64,000 nt of DNA, from positions 1,674,001-1,738,000 of the forward strand of contig JADNRZ010000005.1 in NCBI GenBank assembly GCA_015501605.1, given 5' to 3'. The stretch comes from Panaeolus papilionaceus (taxonomy: Eukaryota > Basidiomycota > Agaricomycetes > Agaricales). Both the position numbers and the translations under genes were made by a program. Of this stretch, positions 21,601 to 32,751 are shown one piece after another (within the stretch, counting starts at the first letter, position 1; each line of letters opens with the position of its first letter). A model generated the notes under the pieces. The model was not told where the DNA came from. It saw nothing but the letters and a program-made list of their open reading frames with translations, and did no database searches.

Positions 21601-24600
21601 ATAATCGACAAGGAAACGACAGCCTTCAAAGGCTTCGAAGCATTTTGCCTGGAGTATCTTCAGTTGGAATAATCTCCAATTGCGTTCGTACCATGCTGAT
21701 GGGACGAGAACAGAGAATGGTTCGGGGCCTAGATAATCGAGTTGCTACTGCGCTTCTGCGAAATGCACGCGTGTGTGGCTGCAGGTGGATCGATGATTGG
21801 CAGCTTCTCATTGTGGGCATGTGCAGAATCAGCTGGATTAGGAGTGCATAGAAAATTATTATGTAGCCTGGACGGTGCTTCGAACCTTCTCCTCTGGCTT
21901 ACTTGCGCGAAGAGAAAAAAAACTTCGCCGTGGAGACGATCAACAAGCAAACCTATATCTGAGAGGGCACAACGAGGCAACGTCGTAGAACTCGCGAAAC
22001 CGCGCACACTTTGAGCTCATGAGAAAGATAGCAGGCGATAACTGGTCATAGCTATGCCTTATCAGAATTTTCGCAGGATATGCCAATAAGGTTGATATAG
22101 TTAGCGACGTTGTTCCGCCGTCCTCAGGCGAGTATGAGAAAACGTATAACTTTTTTCTCCTTTCCAAGGATATGGTCCTGGGTAAGATTTATATGGAGGG
22201 CACTACGCGATGCCAGCATGAGTTCCATCAGTAGGGTAAGGTAGAACGCCTGTTTGACACTTACTGACTCTCCGGTTGAAACTTGGCCCCACTGAGATAT
22301 TCCTTGCTTCTGGGGTGCCCACGGGCAACCATGTAGGCTCTCAATGCCTTCTCTGCAGAGACGTGGTCAGTTATAAAATAGAACTATGCGAAAAGTTTTT
22401 GTAAATTTTTATCTGGACAATTGATGCCATTTCCTCAGGAGGGCACGTTTTGCGAAGGGCGGGTGCTTTCTCTGGCACCCTTCGATGGTAAAGTCTGGCA
22501 AGAAACGGGGACCTGATGCGCCCAGTATCCAGATCTTAGGTGCGGCCCTAACCAGCAGGGATGTCGACAGGAAACGATGCTACCTGAGTTGACATCGCTA
22601 CGGCGGATTCATTCGATAATCTGACAGAAAACTTCGTCTCGTAACTCATTTACCAGTCGGCAATGGGTATATGACACCATGCATTCAATTTCAGATTATG
22701 ATCTATCAGTACACAGCCAGGTGAGGGGCTGATATTAACAGAGAAACGATCGAACATTTATCCCACTCATACCACGCGATTTTCCGCTGATTTCGCATCC
22801 CTTGCACTTTAAGTGGACATGGGTGCCACGCAATCGGAGGAAGTTTACTATTTCCTCCTGTACTTGGCAGCCACCTATCGTTGAATCTTCAATTGCTCCC
22901 CAGGTGCTCTCTACTGAGCGGGTTAATGTCCAAAATCTCCATGAAAATTGTCAAATGCGGATGGGGTGCTTTGTAGAAAGCCTTGTTTGGAGGTCATTAT
23001 CCCTCAAACTTGCCGCCCCCCACATGGCATTGCGTCGGTGCTCCAAAAATATACTTTCCGATTGAGCTCCCGACCTAAAGGTGGCCTAAGATCCAAGAGG
23101 GAGTGATTTTACCTGCTCACATACATTTTACTTTCTCTGTATGTCTCAATTAAGGCCGTTGCGCTCCATTCGAAGTAAGCGCCGGTCGAAGGGGTAAGTT
23201 GGTCAGCGCGCTCACTTGCCGCACCCGGAGCGGCATTTAGCCGGTCAAATCATTGATATTCCTGACTGTGTTTGTTTCGAACATGTCTCGCTACTCTTTG
23301 GATAAGGGTCGCAAATCCTCATTTGCGTCTCGGGATGAATACATGTTATGATGACAGATGGAACCTCGGTGCGAAGTGCCGGTGTGTATCACCAAGGTCA
23401 GTCGTATTTGTACCCTGGCCCACATTCTCAATTAAGTTACGCCGATGCAACTCTTCATTCATGTCTTCGGAGTGATCCCAGGAGGATGGTTGAGAAGGCA
23501 ATATTTATTACACATGTCCAACGGACCGCCTATAGATTCGAAGCTCAGATGAGGCAACTGTGCCGGGGTGTTTTTTCTGCGGAGATGTTTCAAAGGCTAA
23601 TGATACACTCAAAACATTCTCAGTGTCTTTGTTTCCAGTTCCCCTAGGTCAACTATGGCTACCTTAGGTGGTACTGGTGTGTTGGGCATTGACACGGCTG
23701 CCGTGCCAACTAAAGCGAAACTGTGCGCAAACTACGGCCAAGCTACTATCCCGACAGGCGAGACTAACTGCGCTCAATGCCAGATGAAGTCGGTAGAGGT
23801 TACTTTCCCTACTTCATTGTGCTGTATCAAATGTACCCTCATAGCTTCTTTAAAGTCCCTCTGACTTTCAATGTTTGAAACGAAGCGTTTTTCGGCGCCA
23901 ATGGTTTCCGGGGCATCGTACCGACAAGTCCTGACTGAGGCACTTACTGTGAGACCTTTACGAAGTAGAACAGCTAGAGATTCAATTCCGAGTTATGGCT
24001 GACCCAGCTGTCAGTTACACATATCTGACAGATGGTTCAAATGTGATGCCCAGGCGACGCCTTCGAATTCCTGGCCCATGTATCAGATTTGATGACAGAC
24101 GACATTCGTTTGCGAGGCTGTTGCGTTCGAAAATTGAAAGTACGACCGGTACGGTATCCCGAGAACCGTTAATCAGGTAGGCCATTGTTAACATCCTTCG
24201 AATGACTGCCTATTTTCAGTTTGTGTCCCATCCGAACCATTTCGAGATGCGTATGACAGAAAGATACGTGGGGGTATTAACCTAGCATCCTTTTCATTGT
24301 CGAAGGGGACTCTGGTACGAGTCTGAGTGTGCCTTCTGCTTCTGGCTTAATTCTCCCGACACTAGAGTGTACCTGATAATAACTTACTCCCCCATTCCAA
24401 ACCTTCGAGCCTCATACACAGGAAGGTAAGACCTGCTATTGTCGGCAACTGAAATTTCCCAAAACAGTGTCTGAAGATAAGTCCAATTATAAACCCGCGA
24501 TAATCCGTCGAAATGCTAACCCCCCTTGCTAAGTATCAAGCTTATCCGTAATACTAATTATGCTATCCCTGCGCATTTTTTCGGAAGCGTGCGTCTTAAA

Positions 24601-25595
24601 GGGTCCACATATTGGGCGGGGCAGAGAGCATTCAATCAATGATCAAACCTTGTGTTCTCCCTTGGAAATATTGATAAGAGATTGCGGGTCTTTATGAAAG
24701 TGATTCCTTAGATGTGTCCTTCAACTTGGTTGCTCCGGTGATTATCAACAAAATAGTAGCCAGTAATGGACCCTCGATAGTTAGTATCCGTATAGGATAT
24801 TCGTCGTAGGCGTCGAGACAGATTGAGCGACCCTGGTCTTGCACACATCCACTGGTGGTCATAGGCATCGTCTACGTTCCGAGACAGTCGTTGCAATATC
24901 AAGGCAATCAATGGACGGAGATGATTTCTCGAAGTACAGTCTTCGAGTTTTCGACGAAAGAAAAGAACGTTGAGTTCAGAGTCTGCTGACTGCCTCAAGA
25001 GCAACCGAGGTCAGACCGTTCATAGTTGAACGCTTCAGCTGATCAACTGCGAAATGATCTATCTAAGCGTGCATCACCCTTTAGTCTCCACCTTCAGCGA
25101 GTACCGTCCTCTTCCTGTGGCAACATTGAAGCAGCATTTACTTCGTGATCACTGAGATCATCACTTCATGCTTTTATGTATCTCCGGTTGAACACTATTG
25201 TGACCCGAGTGCTCACTAATTCCCCGACTCAAGCTCAAGTTTGAGACCAAAATCAATGAACTCCCCGAATGGAGGCACGATTCAAATTTCAAACTCCTAT
25301 GGCCACGTTCTCTCCCAGAGGCAGGCAGCGTGCTGCGCCAAGGGCTACCTACCCCCTATCCCAAAATGGTCCACTATTCGAAATTCCGTATAGTCAAGTT
25401 GCCGTCATGAGCCACAAGTCATAGAGAGGGTATTGGGTCAGCCACGGTAAGTTACCTTATCACCGCTTATGAAACACCTCCGTTTCCTATCTCTCTCGTT
25501 GTGTTGACCATGTCTTTCGAATTGCATCCTCAAAATGTCGAAAATGAGGGAAGAAGCCCACGACGTGCCTTGAGAACAGATAAACGAAGAATAAT
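18614..25595. other. Gene desert with scattered coding-like fragments
   Basis: About 7 kb with no intact gene I can support. Short plus-strand stretches look protein-like but are cut by stops: 19637-19702 (MGTRSVEATNASEIHRLLRQ), 19790-19900 (CYIAAFTQLILIF; ITVTVACFARQSVQTL), 20743-20860 (MDILRKMAIIIAPSTSNST, with a good GTAAGT donor after it), 21284-21391 (MDSLITTETFHQIVDGYATR), 21570-21670 (EDVPIIDKETTAFKGFEAF), 22815-22875 (MGATQSEEVYYFLLYLAATY), 23348-23647 (99 codons, MMTDGTSVRSAGVYHQGQSY), 23655-23864 and 23995-24180. No family recognised; probably decayed genes, but some may be exons of an unusual multi-exon gene. Confidence 0.4.
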
Positions 25596-26340
25596 TTAGT
25601 TCAAAAATACCACGGCGTTTTCAAGAGCGGTAGGTCCAGTCGTGTTACCGATAAAGCGCACCACCACTAAAGAACCGTGTCCAAACGCGTGCCTTTCATG
25701 CTGGTCCACTATCTCATGGTGGCTACCTGCAACCTGATATGATCCCATGTTCCGGATCAACGTCGTGGGACTCGAATAAGAAGTGCAGTGTGCAGTGTGT
25801 GCAAGAGAGAAAGCCAGTTGGCATTGGGATAACGAATGGGAAGGTGCGACAACGAGGTGGAGCACTCAGTGTCGTGGTGCGGCCGAAAGAGACCCAAATA
25901 TATGGCCATGAGAAGGGAATATAATCGCAGTAACTTTCATATTGCGAGGAACAGATGGCTGATCTCACCACGGTTGATCGCGCAACTTTAACAAAAGCCT
26001 ACCTGCAACCCTGGTCAATCGACAACTCGTCCATGTCATCGTCGAAAGGGTCTCTCAGCACAGCACATTCGTTATTGTAAATCTGTCCACGAGCCACATA
26101 TTTCACCTTGCGGTTGGTCTTCTTATTCTAGACCTCGACCACGCTATCGACACAATAATGACCTATGTGTCGTTTGTGCACCGTCGGCCCTTCACATACG
26201 GAGGCTGTCTTTCTGGCTGTGAGAATTAAAATCTTTACCGACATCTTTTCATTCTCGGGGCTATCTAAAGGCTCGATTTCTACGCCGCCGCCCTCCGCCG
26301 GCGGTTGATAGACATGTAAATCCGAGTATACGGAAGCAAG
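25596..26340 (-). pseudogene. Decayed unrecognised gene
   Basis: A minus-strand frame from about 26330 reads SDLHVYQPPAEGGGVEIEPL then SPENEKMSVKILILTARK, CEGPTVHKRHIGHYCVDSVV, a TAG stop at 26128-26130, and continues in the same frame as NKKTNRKVKYVARGQIY and ECAVLRDPFDDDMDELSIDQ. A further open stretch reads AGSHHEIVDQHERHAFGHG and FIGNTTGPTALENAVVFLN before a stop at 25596. The quality of the frame on both sides of the single stop argues for a recently inactivated gene or gene fragment. I do not recognise the family. Confidence 0.4.
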
Positions 26341-27914
26341 GCTGCACGGCGGGGACAGTCATCCTTCTGCGAGTCTCGCGACTGCGCGTGCGACTGGGGA
26401 GTCATCAACTACTATCTCTGCTGATCTCTGCCTGCCCTTGATACAAAACTCTCCCAGCGTATCACATTCACACGATCGAAGTGACCAGTGAGACACACAT
26501 GAAGCTTCGTTAGATCTTAGGTGAGGAAGGTTTCCTATCGATTGTGTAGAAACCTCCCGGAGTTTTCTTTTTAGAGAATGTAGTAGGTATCTTTACAAAC
26601 GCTGCGTTATCATCGGTTAAAGGTTATACGTGAATCCATTATCTATACACATAAAGGTTTTCACCCGTCGGAGACGTCATCACAGTCGAAGTCGTTATCT
26701 GAGGTCCATCCTCATTTGTAGTGCAACCCAGGGACATGTCACTCTGTCCGCGTTTGGCGCCGTCAAGGGATCACGATTCAGAAAGCACTAAGACTCAGGC
26801 ACGGCAATTGCCACAACTCTACGATGCCCAAATACAGTAATCGAAGGGCTAGAGTGGATTCTGTGGTCAAGGGCTGCTATGTTTGAAGGCGCTTATTTTA
26901 TTAAAGATAGGACTCGGCAATATCTAAATCCCATTTAAGACAGAGCTCTTCTTTTGTACCATCACAGGACAGGGATTCAATGGCCATCCTTGGCACGTTG
27001 ACCACAGAAGCACCACGAGGGAGATATCTGCACAGTAAAATAAATGTAACATGGGAAGCACCCGAACCCCTCGTTGCTTATGTGAAATATATTATGCTAT
27101 ATCAATCTTGCAGTATGATAACCATTATCTCTGTATATTCATCTACAGGATGCGAGTTCTCGCCAGACCAGGGCGGCAAAAGGTTTACTTATATATTCCT
27201 CTCTCATGGGGAGCAATCGAACCGTATGGCCGACATACTTCCTACACCACGAGTGAATCTGCAGGTGAAGGTTGTGGGTTGGTAAATATCATAATTCACA
27301 GGCGGCGGCGGTGGCGCCGTACATAGCAAGTTAAAACCTCGGTGATTTACATGTCCAAAGGATAATTCGATGGCAAACCCACATTGAAACTCTCAACAAG
27401 AAGCATGTTACGGTCATCGGCCCTACGGTCCGCGACAGAAGTGCTCATATGTCTAAGAAACAAGTAATACATGTATTCTCAATGTTAATGACCCCCGGAC
27501 ATACATCGGCAAGTGGAAAAGTGTTTGATGACCTGCGTGCAGTGCCACAGCACACAGGGAGGCGTGCGACAAGCGAAATATCTATCTTTGCTGATCACTA
27601 TGATTTTAGAAGATTCGAGGAAGCTACCCGTAACCCTTAACTCTTCCCAATATTCTGCGAAACGCTTTCCTGCATATATCCACACATTTACTTATATAGG
27701 TACATTGTATACGATCTTAATACTACTCTCTTCGAAGCATCCAATTTGTTCACACTTATTCAATGGTGCGGTCATCCCTGCACACCTCAAGTTGGTCCCA
27801 CATAATAATGTTGCCTGAATATGGTCAGTTATGGTCGCAAATTAAAGGCGCATAGTAGAACATACCGTGACCACGAATTCATGAAACGGGGTGCATACGG
27901 CTTCATGGTGAAGC
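26341..27914. other. Non-coding stretch
   Basis: No supported gene. One plus-strand stretch at about 27150-27290 (MRVLARPGRQKVYLYIPLSW) looks faintly coding and ends in a short GGC-rich run at 27301-27318. Nothing else recognised. Confidence 0.4.
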
Positions 27915-30900
27915 TTATCGACCCATCCAACCCTGATATGAAGAAAGAAACAAGGTGGTCAGTTCTGGAGAAGAAGCGACTCTTTGCATGATTAGAAATG
28001 TTGTAGAAATGTGCGAAAGCGAAATGAGGAAGTCGGGGTTATAAAAGTAACTGAGTGGGCCGAATACTATTGAAACCCATCAGGAAATGCAAAGAAGAAC
28101 GAGACAGAAGTAATAATAACGGTTTTGGGTTAGCAAGAGCAGACACGGAACGGTGGGAGTTGTTGAGGAATAATGAGCTGGAGGACCCACAATGAGTCTC
28201 ACACTGGAAGTACAAGCGATGTGTGCAAGAAGGAATCGAAGTGGGTAGCAGGGTGGGAGATATCCAACGCAACCAGTCAAGGAGAATGGTAGCAACGAGG
28301 AGGGTGGCAGGCGCAAGTGCGCAGTGAAGAGTAGCAGAGCAACACGAGGATATCGGTTCCAAAAAGGGTGAGGTTCCCAGGAGGTTGAAGCGATTATCTT
28401 TGCCTCAGGGTCAGAGCCCAGGTTCGAAATGCAGGGAGGGAAGGGGTCCTGGTAGAGCAACCAATTAAACAAGACTTTGCTTCCGCCTTCGAAAGAAGAA
28501 AGGCGGAGAACTTTATGATTAGACAACATAAATGGAAGAAGAAACAGGAAATGCAGGGACAGAGAACCAATCGAAGCCAATTCACAAAATAGAAAGGTAA
28601 AAGAGAATATAAAGTCCAGAAATAACGCAACAGGGGCATCCTGAGCCTTGTAAACACAATCAATCATAAGAATTGGAAGCGATGGATACAGGGTGTCATC
28701 AATGTCGGCATTGATCGTTTGTCGCGCAGGGAGGCGTGCGGGGAGGGAGAGGGCCACACTGATGCACACAGAAACAACAAAACAAGGTTCCACATACAGA
28801 ATAAAGCATCATAAAGGAGCATAAGCATAAGGAAAGCTGCACGCCGACTAGCTCATCGAACAGTGATGCCTTCCAACAATTGAGCTTCACAAGCGCAAAC
28901 AACCTTGCATCGTGAATGGGGAAAGCTTCCCGGCTCCGATCAAATTAACGGAAGATGAGCAAAGGGAAACTGTGGTGCGAGAGTTGGACAGGTTACGACC
29001 GGCATAAACTTTTGCGTCAATGGTTGCCGGCCCATCGATGGTCTCGAACAACCATCAACGTCAAAACCGACAACTATCTTGGGCAGGCCCGCCCTCCATC
29101 CACGAAATCAAATTAGAAAGAGATATAAGGAAAAGCGAGCTGCTTGAGCAAGTCGCCATGCACACAAATTGCGAGACGGGCAAAGCAGCAAAAGAAAGTG
29201 GAATATGTTCCACATCGAGCAACTCCATGACTAAAATAGGAAGGAGGCCTAGAAGCAGAGGAAATCTGATATTGAAGTCCGAGAAATAAGGACAACAAGC
29301 ACCAGAAGTCTCCGTGCGAAGCACCGGCAAACTCCAGGATATAGATGCTTGGAGGATCCTACGGTGGCCGGAGGATTCGAAGGGCGAAAGGGATAGCAGC
29401 CAGAGATAACGAGACGGCTTCCAGAAGAGAGGGACAGATATGTGAATTGAAACGAAATGACTTACGCCGTCAACAACCATCACCTCTCCACAAACGTACT
29501 GGCTAGCCTTGCTAGCAAGGAAGACGATTGGTCCAGCAAAATCTTCAGGTTGACCCCACCTGCCAGCCGGAATGCGCTCCGATATTTGGCGCAGACGCAC
29601 GGGATCCGCCAACAGTTTCTCGTTCCTAAGTAGACATTTCTTATCAATAAAACAGTCGCTTGGAGGATAGACAAGGTACCAACATGTCCGTAGCTATATA
29701 TCCGGGAGCGATGGCATTGACTTGGACGTTCTCTTTGCTCCACTCATTGGCAAAGGCTTTGGTAATTTGACCGATACCACCCTTCGCTGCGGCATACGCG
29801 GGTACAGTTAATCCACCCTGGAACGTGAGCAACGAAGCAAAATTGATAACTTTGCCTCGGCGAAGCGGAACCATGTGAGCACCTGCTGCTTGCGACAAGA
29901 GGAAGGCGGCTTTCAAGTTGGTATTGATAACCTTAGCAGAAGTTAAAATGTCAGAAGAGATGCTATGACCGTGCAGGGAAGAAGGATAAGAGAAAAGGTG
30001 TTCAAGACGGCGAATAAGTATAACGAGAAGGACGTTCTGGGAGAAAATAAGAACATCGGCACGTCACAGATGTGCAACAGGCCTACCAGAAGGTCACTCA
30101 TTGACAGCTTGTATGTGGTAGTACTAGTGTATCCAATTATGTTGAGATGTGGTGGAGAGGAGGGCGATCGAAAACCAGAGTGTATTGGCCATTACGCCTC
30201 GATCAAGGGTAATCAACGGCCGACGTCATCTTGACATCATGACAAAAAGTGTCCAAAACACAGTCAATGGACAGAGTTGTCATATCGGTCATAAGACCTC
30301 ATTATGTTTTGTGTAGAAAAAGGTGGGTTAAAAGATGGCGGATGCCAAAGGTAGATTCTCGATGGAAGACACGGTGTCTCGGACACTGCGCAGCGAGGCA
30401 TGATGCCTCGAGCAGGAGTGGAATTGACACTTTCGTAATCGTTAAAAAAAGGGCTCAACCGCAAATGCCGAGAGCTTTGCACATACAAGTAAGCGAGAAA
30501 AAAATAGATGTGTGAAGATGAATCCATGAAACATCAGCACTTCGAGCGAGAGATCGAACGCTTGGGCGACCATCGAAGCGTAAAATGCAGCAGGGGAGTC
30601 AGGTCCAAACATGACAAAATGGGGAATCATGAAGGCACACGATAACGTATCGCAACAAGTGCAAAATGGAGTGTAAGAGCCAAAGTATGGGAGAATGGTC
30701 AATGACCCCAGGAAGAGACCGCACAATTTGCCAAGCTGTCATGGTGTACCAAAATAGGACGTCACCTAGCATTTCGGCAGATTCGCTGGGGTTGAAAATA
30801 AGTGTTAGAGGATCCCGAGGGATAATGAAGGATGAAAGGAGGGAGGCATTAGAAAATAGAGTGAGGCCTGCCTTCTGTGGCGATGAGCGTTGTGATTGTC

Positions 30901-32284
30901 CATACAGCGCCCTTGCCAAATTGCCCCCCTTGTCGCCAGTCGCACTCGTCCGACTGGAATATGTCCGGTCAAACACCAAAGCCTTCATCCGTCCTCCGTC
31001 CTCTTTGGTTATTCTCCAGCGATTCCCTATTGGCTCGAGCTGGAAGGACAAAAGTGGTCGTCCCAGTCTTCCATATAAAAAACGCCAGATGTAAAGATAA
31101 TAAGTTCGAAACAATGACCATAGGACGTAGGATGGGAAGCGGGGAGACATGTGTCGAAAAATGACAGATGAAGCAGAGGAATGGGGATGAGCAATACAAC
31201 AAGTGTGCTAATGGTATCAGATAAAACGGATCAATCCAATCATTATTATCAAACGAACAGCAACGCCCAACAGATGCGCGTCATCGATGATGCAATAAAC
31301 ATAGCGGGGTCGGGTTTGTGTGAATATAATTTGACCTTCGCGAACAGCGAGTAACGTCGCCGTATGGTCCCGCGGGTTATATTGATCATTTGAGTTTGAA
31401 AATGCGAAAGCGAGGCCAAGCGAAACACGGTGAGGGTCTATCGCGGGACACAATGAAAGTAGAGGTATGTGTGATGGAGTGAATAGTACAACCAGGACCC
31501 TACTTTCACGAACCGATGAGGCAAGACTCAGGGGTGCAATGTAGACATTTTCGGCATTGAGAAAGAAATGGACAGATAGACAAAATGCCGACAAAGCAAG
31601 AAAGGCTGGAGAGCAAAGAACAAAAATGGCATTGCAGAGTAGCCTGAGAGAAATTTCACGAGGGAGGAAGAGGATTTCGGTGCATCGTCATTCGAAAAAC
31701 TCGTGTGTGATGGCGTGTAGCACTCATGCAAGCAGCACGACAGGGAAATGAACCAAGAAGCTGATGACCCAGATATTGTGCACAGCCAGGAAGAAGACGA
31801 AATACGCGAGCACAAAGGAAGAATTTAGAAAGAAATGGTACTCACGTCATCCCAATCCGCTTCACTAAATTGGATAGCAGGAGCGCGTCTTTGGATGCCA
31901 GCGCAATTAACCAAGATGTGAATTTGGCCATCCATAAGCTCTAGCGCACGAGGAAAGAGAGCTTTAACTGCCTGCATATCGCCCAAATCGCAGTCGATAG
32001 TTTCGACACGAGCATGTGGGACTTTGGCTTTGATGGTGTCAATGATAGGGAGGTTAGGTGCTACATCGGAGGCGAAGGGCCTATGAACGATGCACAACGA
32101 AGCACCTGCTTGAGCTAGCGCTATAGCACACGCAGCTCCTATGCCTATGAAACATGAAATTTGTTAGACCAAAACGAGAGATGGCAATGAGGCGATAATT
32201 ACCTCTAGTTGCCCCCGTAATGAGGACATGTTGCTGTGAGAGATCGAATAAGTTGGGAGCGGGGATGTTTGGGGTTGGATCCAT
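27915..32284 (-). CDS. Short-chain dehydrogenase, 2-deoxy-D-gluconate 3-dehydrogenase (KduD)-like
   Basis: NAD(P)-dependent oxidoreductase of the classical SDR family, closest by motif to KduD/gluconate-type dehydrogenases acting on sugar acids or keto-sugars. Five exons in one frame: 32203-32284, 31846-32144, 29684-29931, 29466-29625 and 27915-27932, 807 nt in all, 268 aa, a normal length. Motifs: cofactor [42 protein letters not shown] with the catalytic Ser, AYAAAKGG (Tyr-x3-Lys), [33 protein letters not shown], and VVDG joined across the last intron to the family-typical terminal GWMGR-stop in an 18-nt exon. Introns 2 and 4 are 1,914 and 1,533 bp; introns 1 and 3 are about 58 bp. It is divergently paired with a polyol dehydrogenase, suggesting a joint role in sugar or sugar-alcohol breakdown. 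Confidence 0.9.
27933..29465 (-). other. Giant last intron of the SDR gene (1,533 bp)
   Basis: Donor GTAAGT directly after the VVDG codons, acceptor ATCAG before the GWMGR exon. The transcribed strand is pyrimidine-rich, which keeps long reading frames open by chance. No conserved product recognised inside. Confidence 0.65.
29932..31845 (-). other. Giant second intron of the SDR gene (1,914 bp)
   Basis: Donor GTGAGT after the codons for ADWDD, acceptor CTAAG before [10 protein letters not shown], phase 0. As in the last intron, the transcribed strand is rich in T and C. No recognisable protein, tRNA or repeat inside. Confidence 0.65.
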
Positions 32285-32751
32285 TTGCTGCGTAGCCTCG
32301 TTCGTTCGTGAGTCTTATCTGCATGGTTTCGGAGGTCGGAACGGAACGAAGAAAGTTTATGACCAGACATGGGACTGTAGAGAAGTCGTAGAGCCTGAGG
32401 AAAAGGGGGGAGGATGAAATTACAAATAAATAAATAAATGAAAATCATAATGAAAAAAAAACAAAAAGAAAAAAAAAAAAAAAGGAAATCTAAAAATCTA
32501 AATTAAAAAACAAATTAGAAAAAAATTGCAATAGAAAACTAAAAAGGGATGGCAGATCTTGAAATACTGAATCAATGAGAAATCCAATGGAGATAGATAC
32601 AGCCAGACCCGATCCTTTGGCACTCGGACCGTTTGGTGTGTCCTTACCATCTTGTCTTGTTTAAATATAAAGGGGCTCACTGCGATTCGACTTACAACTT
32701 GTACTTCAGTCTCCAAAAAATTCGTTGAGGATCTCTTCTCTCCAGCAACAA
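32285..32751. promoter_or_regulatory. Divergent promoter, SDR / sorbitol dehydrogenase
   Basis: The 467-bp gap between two divergent sugar-dehydrogenase genes. It has an (AAAT)n run at 32424-32439, a poly-A tract at about 32452-32483, and a TATAAAG at 32666-32672, 80 nt before the plus-strand ATG. A poly(dA) tract often excludes nucleosomes, which fits a shared promoter; that is inference. Confidence 0.6.

Noticed and set aside
28080..28793. 237-codon minus-strand ORF
   Set aside because: Lies wholly inside the last intron of the SDR gene; composition follows the pyrimidine skew, no motif, and a plain T/C bias explains the lack of stops.
30599..31150. 183-codon minus-strand ORF and a 142-codon plus-strand ORF overlapping it
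   Set aside because: Inside the 1.9-kb SDR intron, skewed composition, no recognisable domain on either strand.
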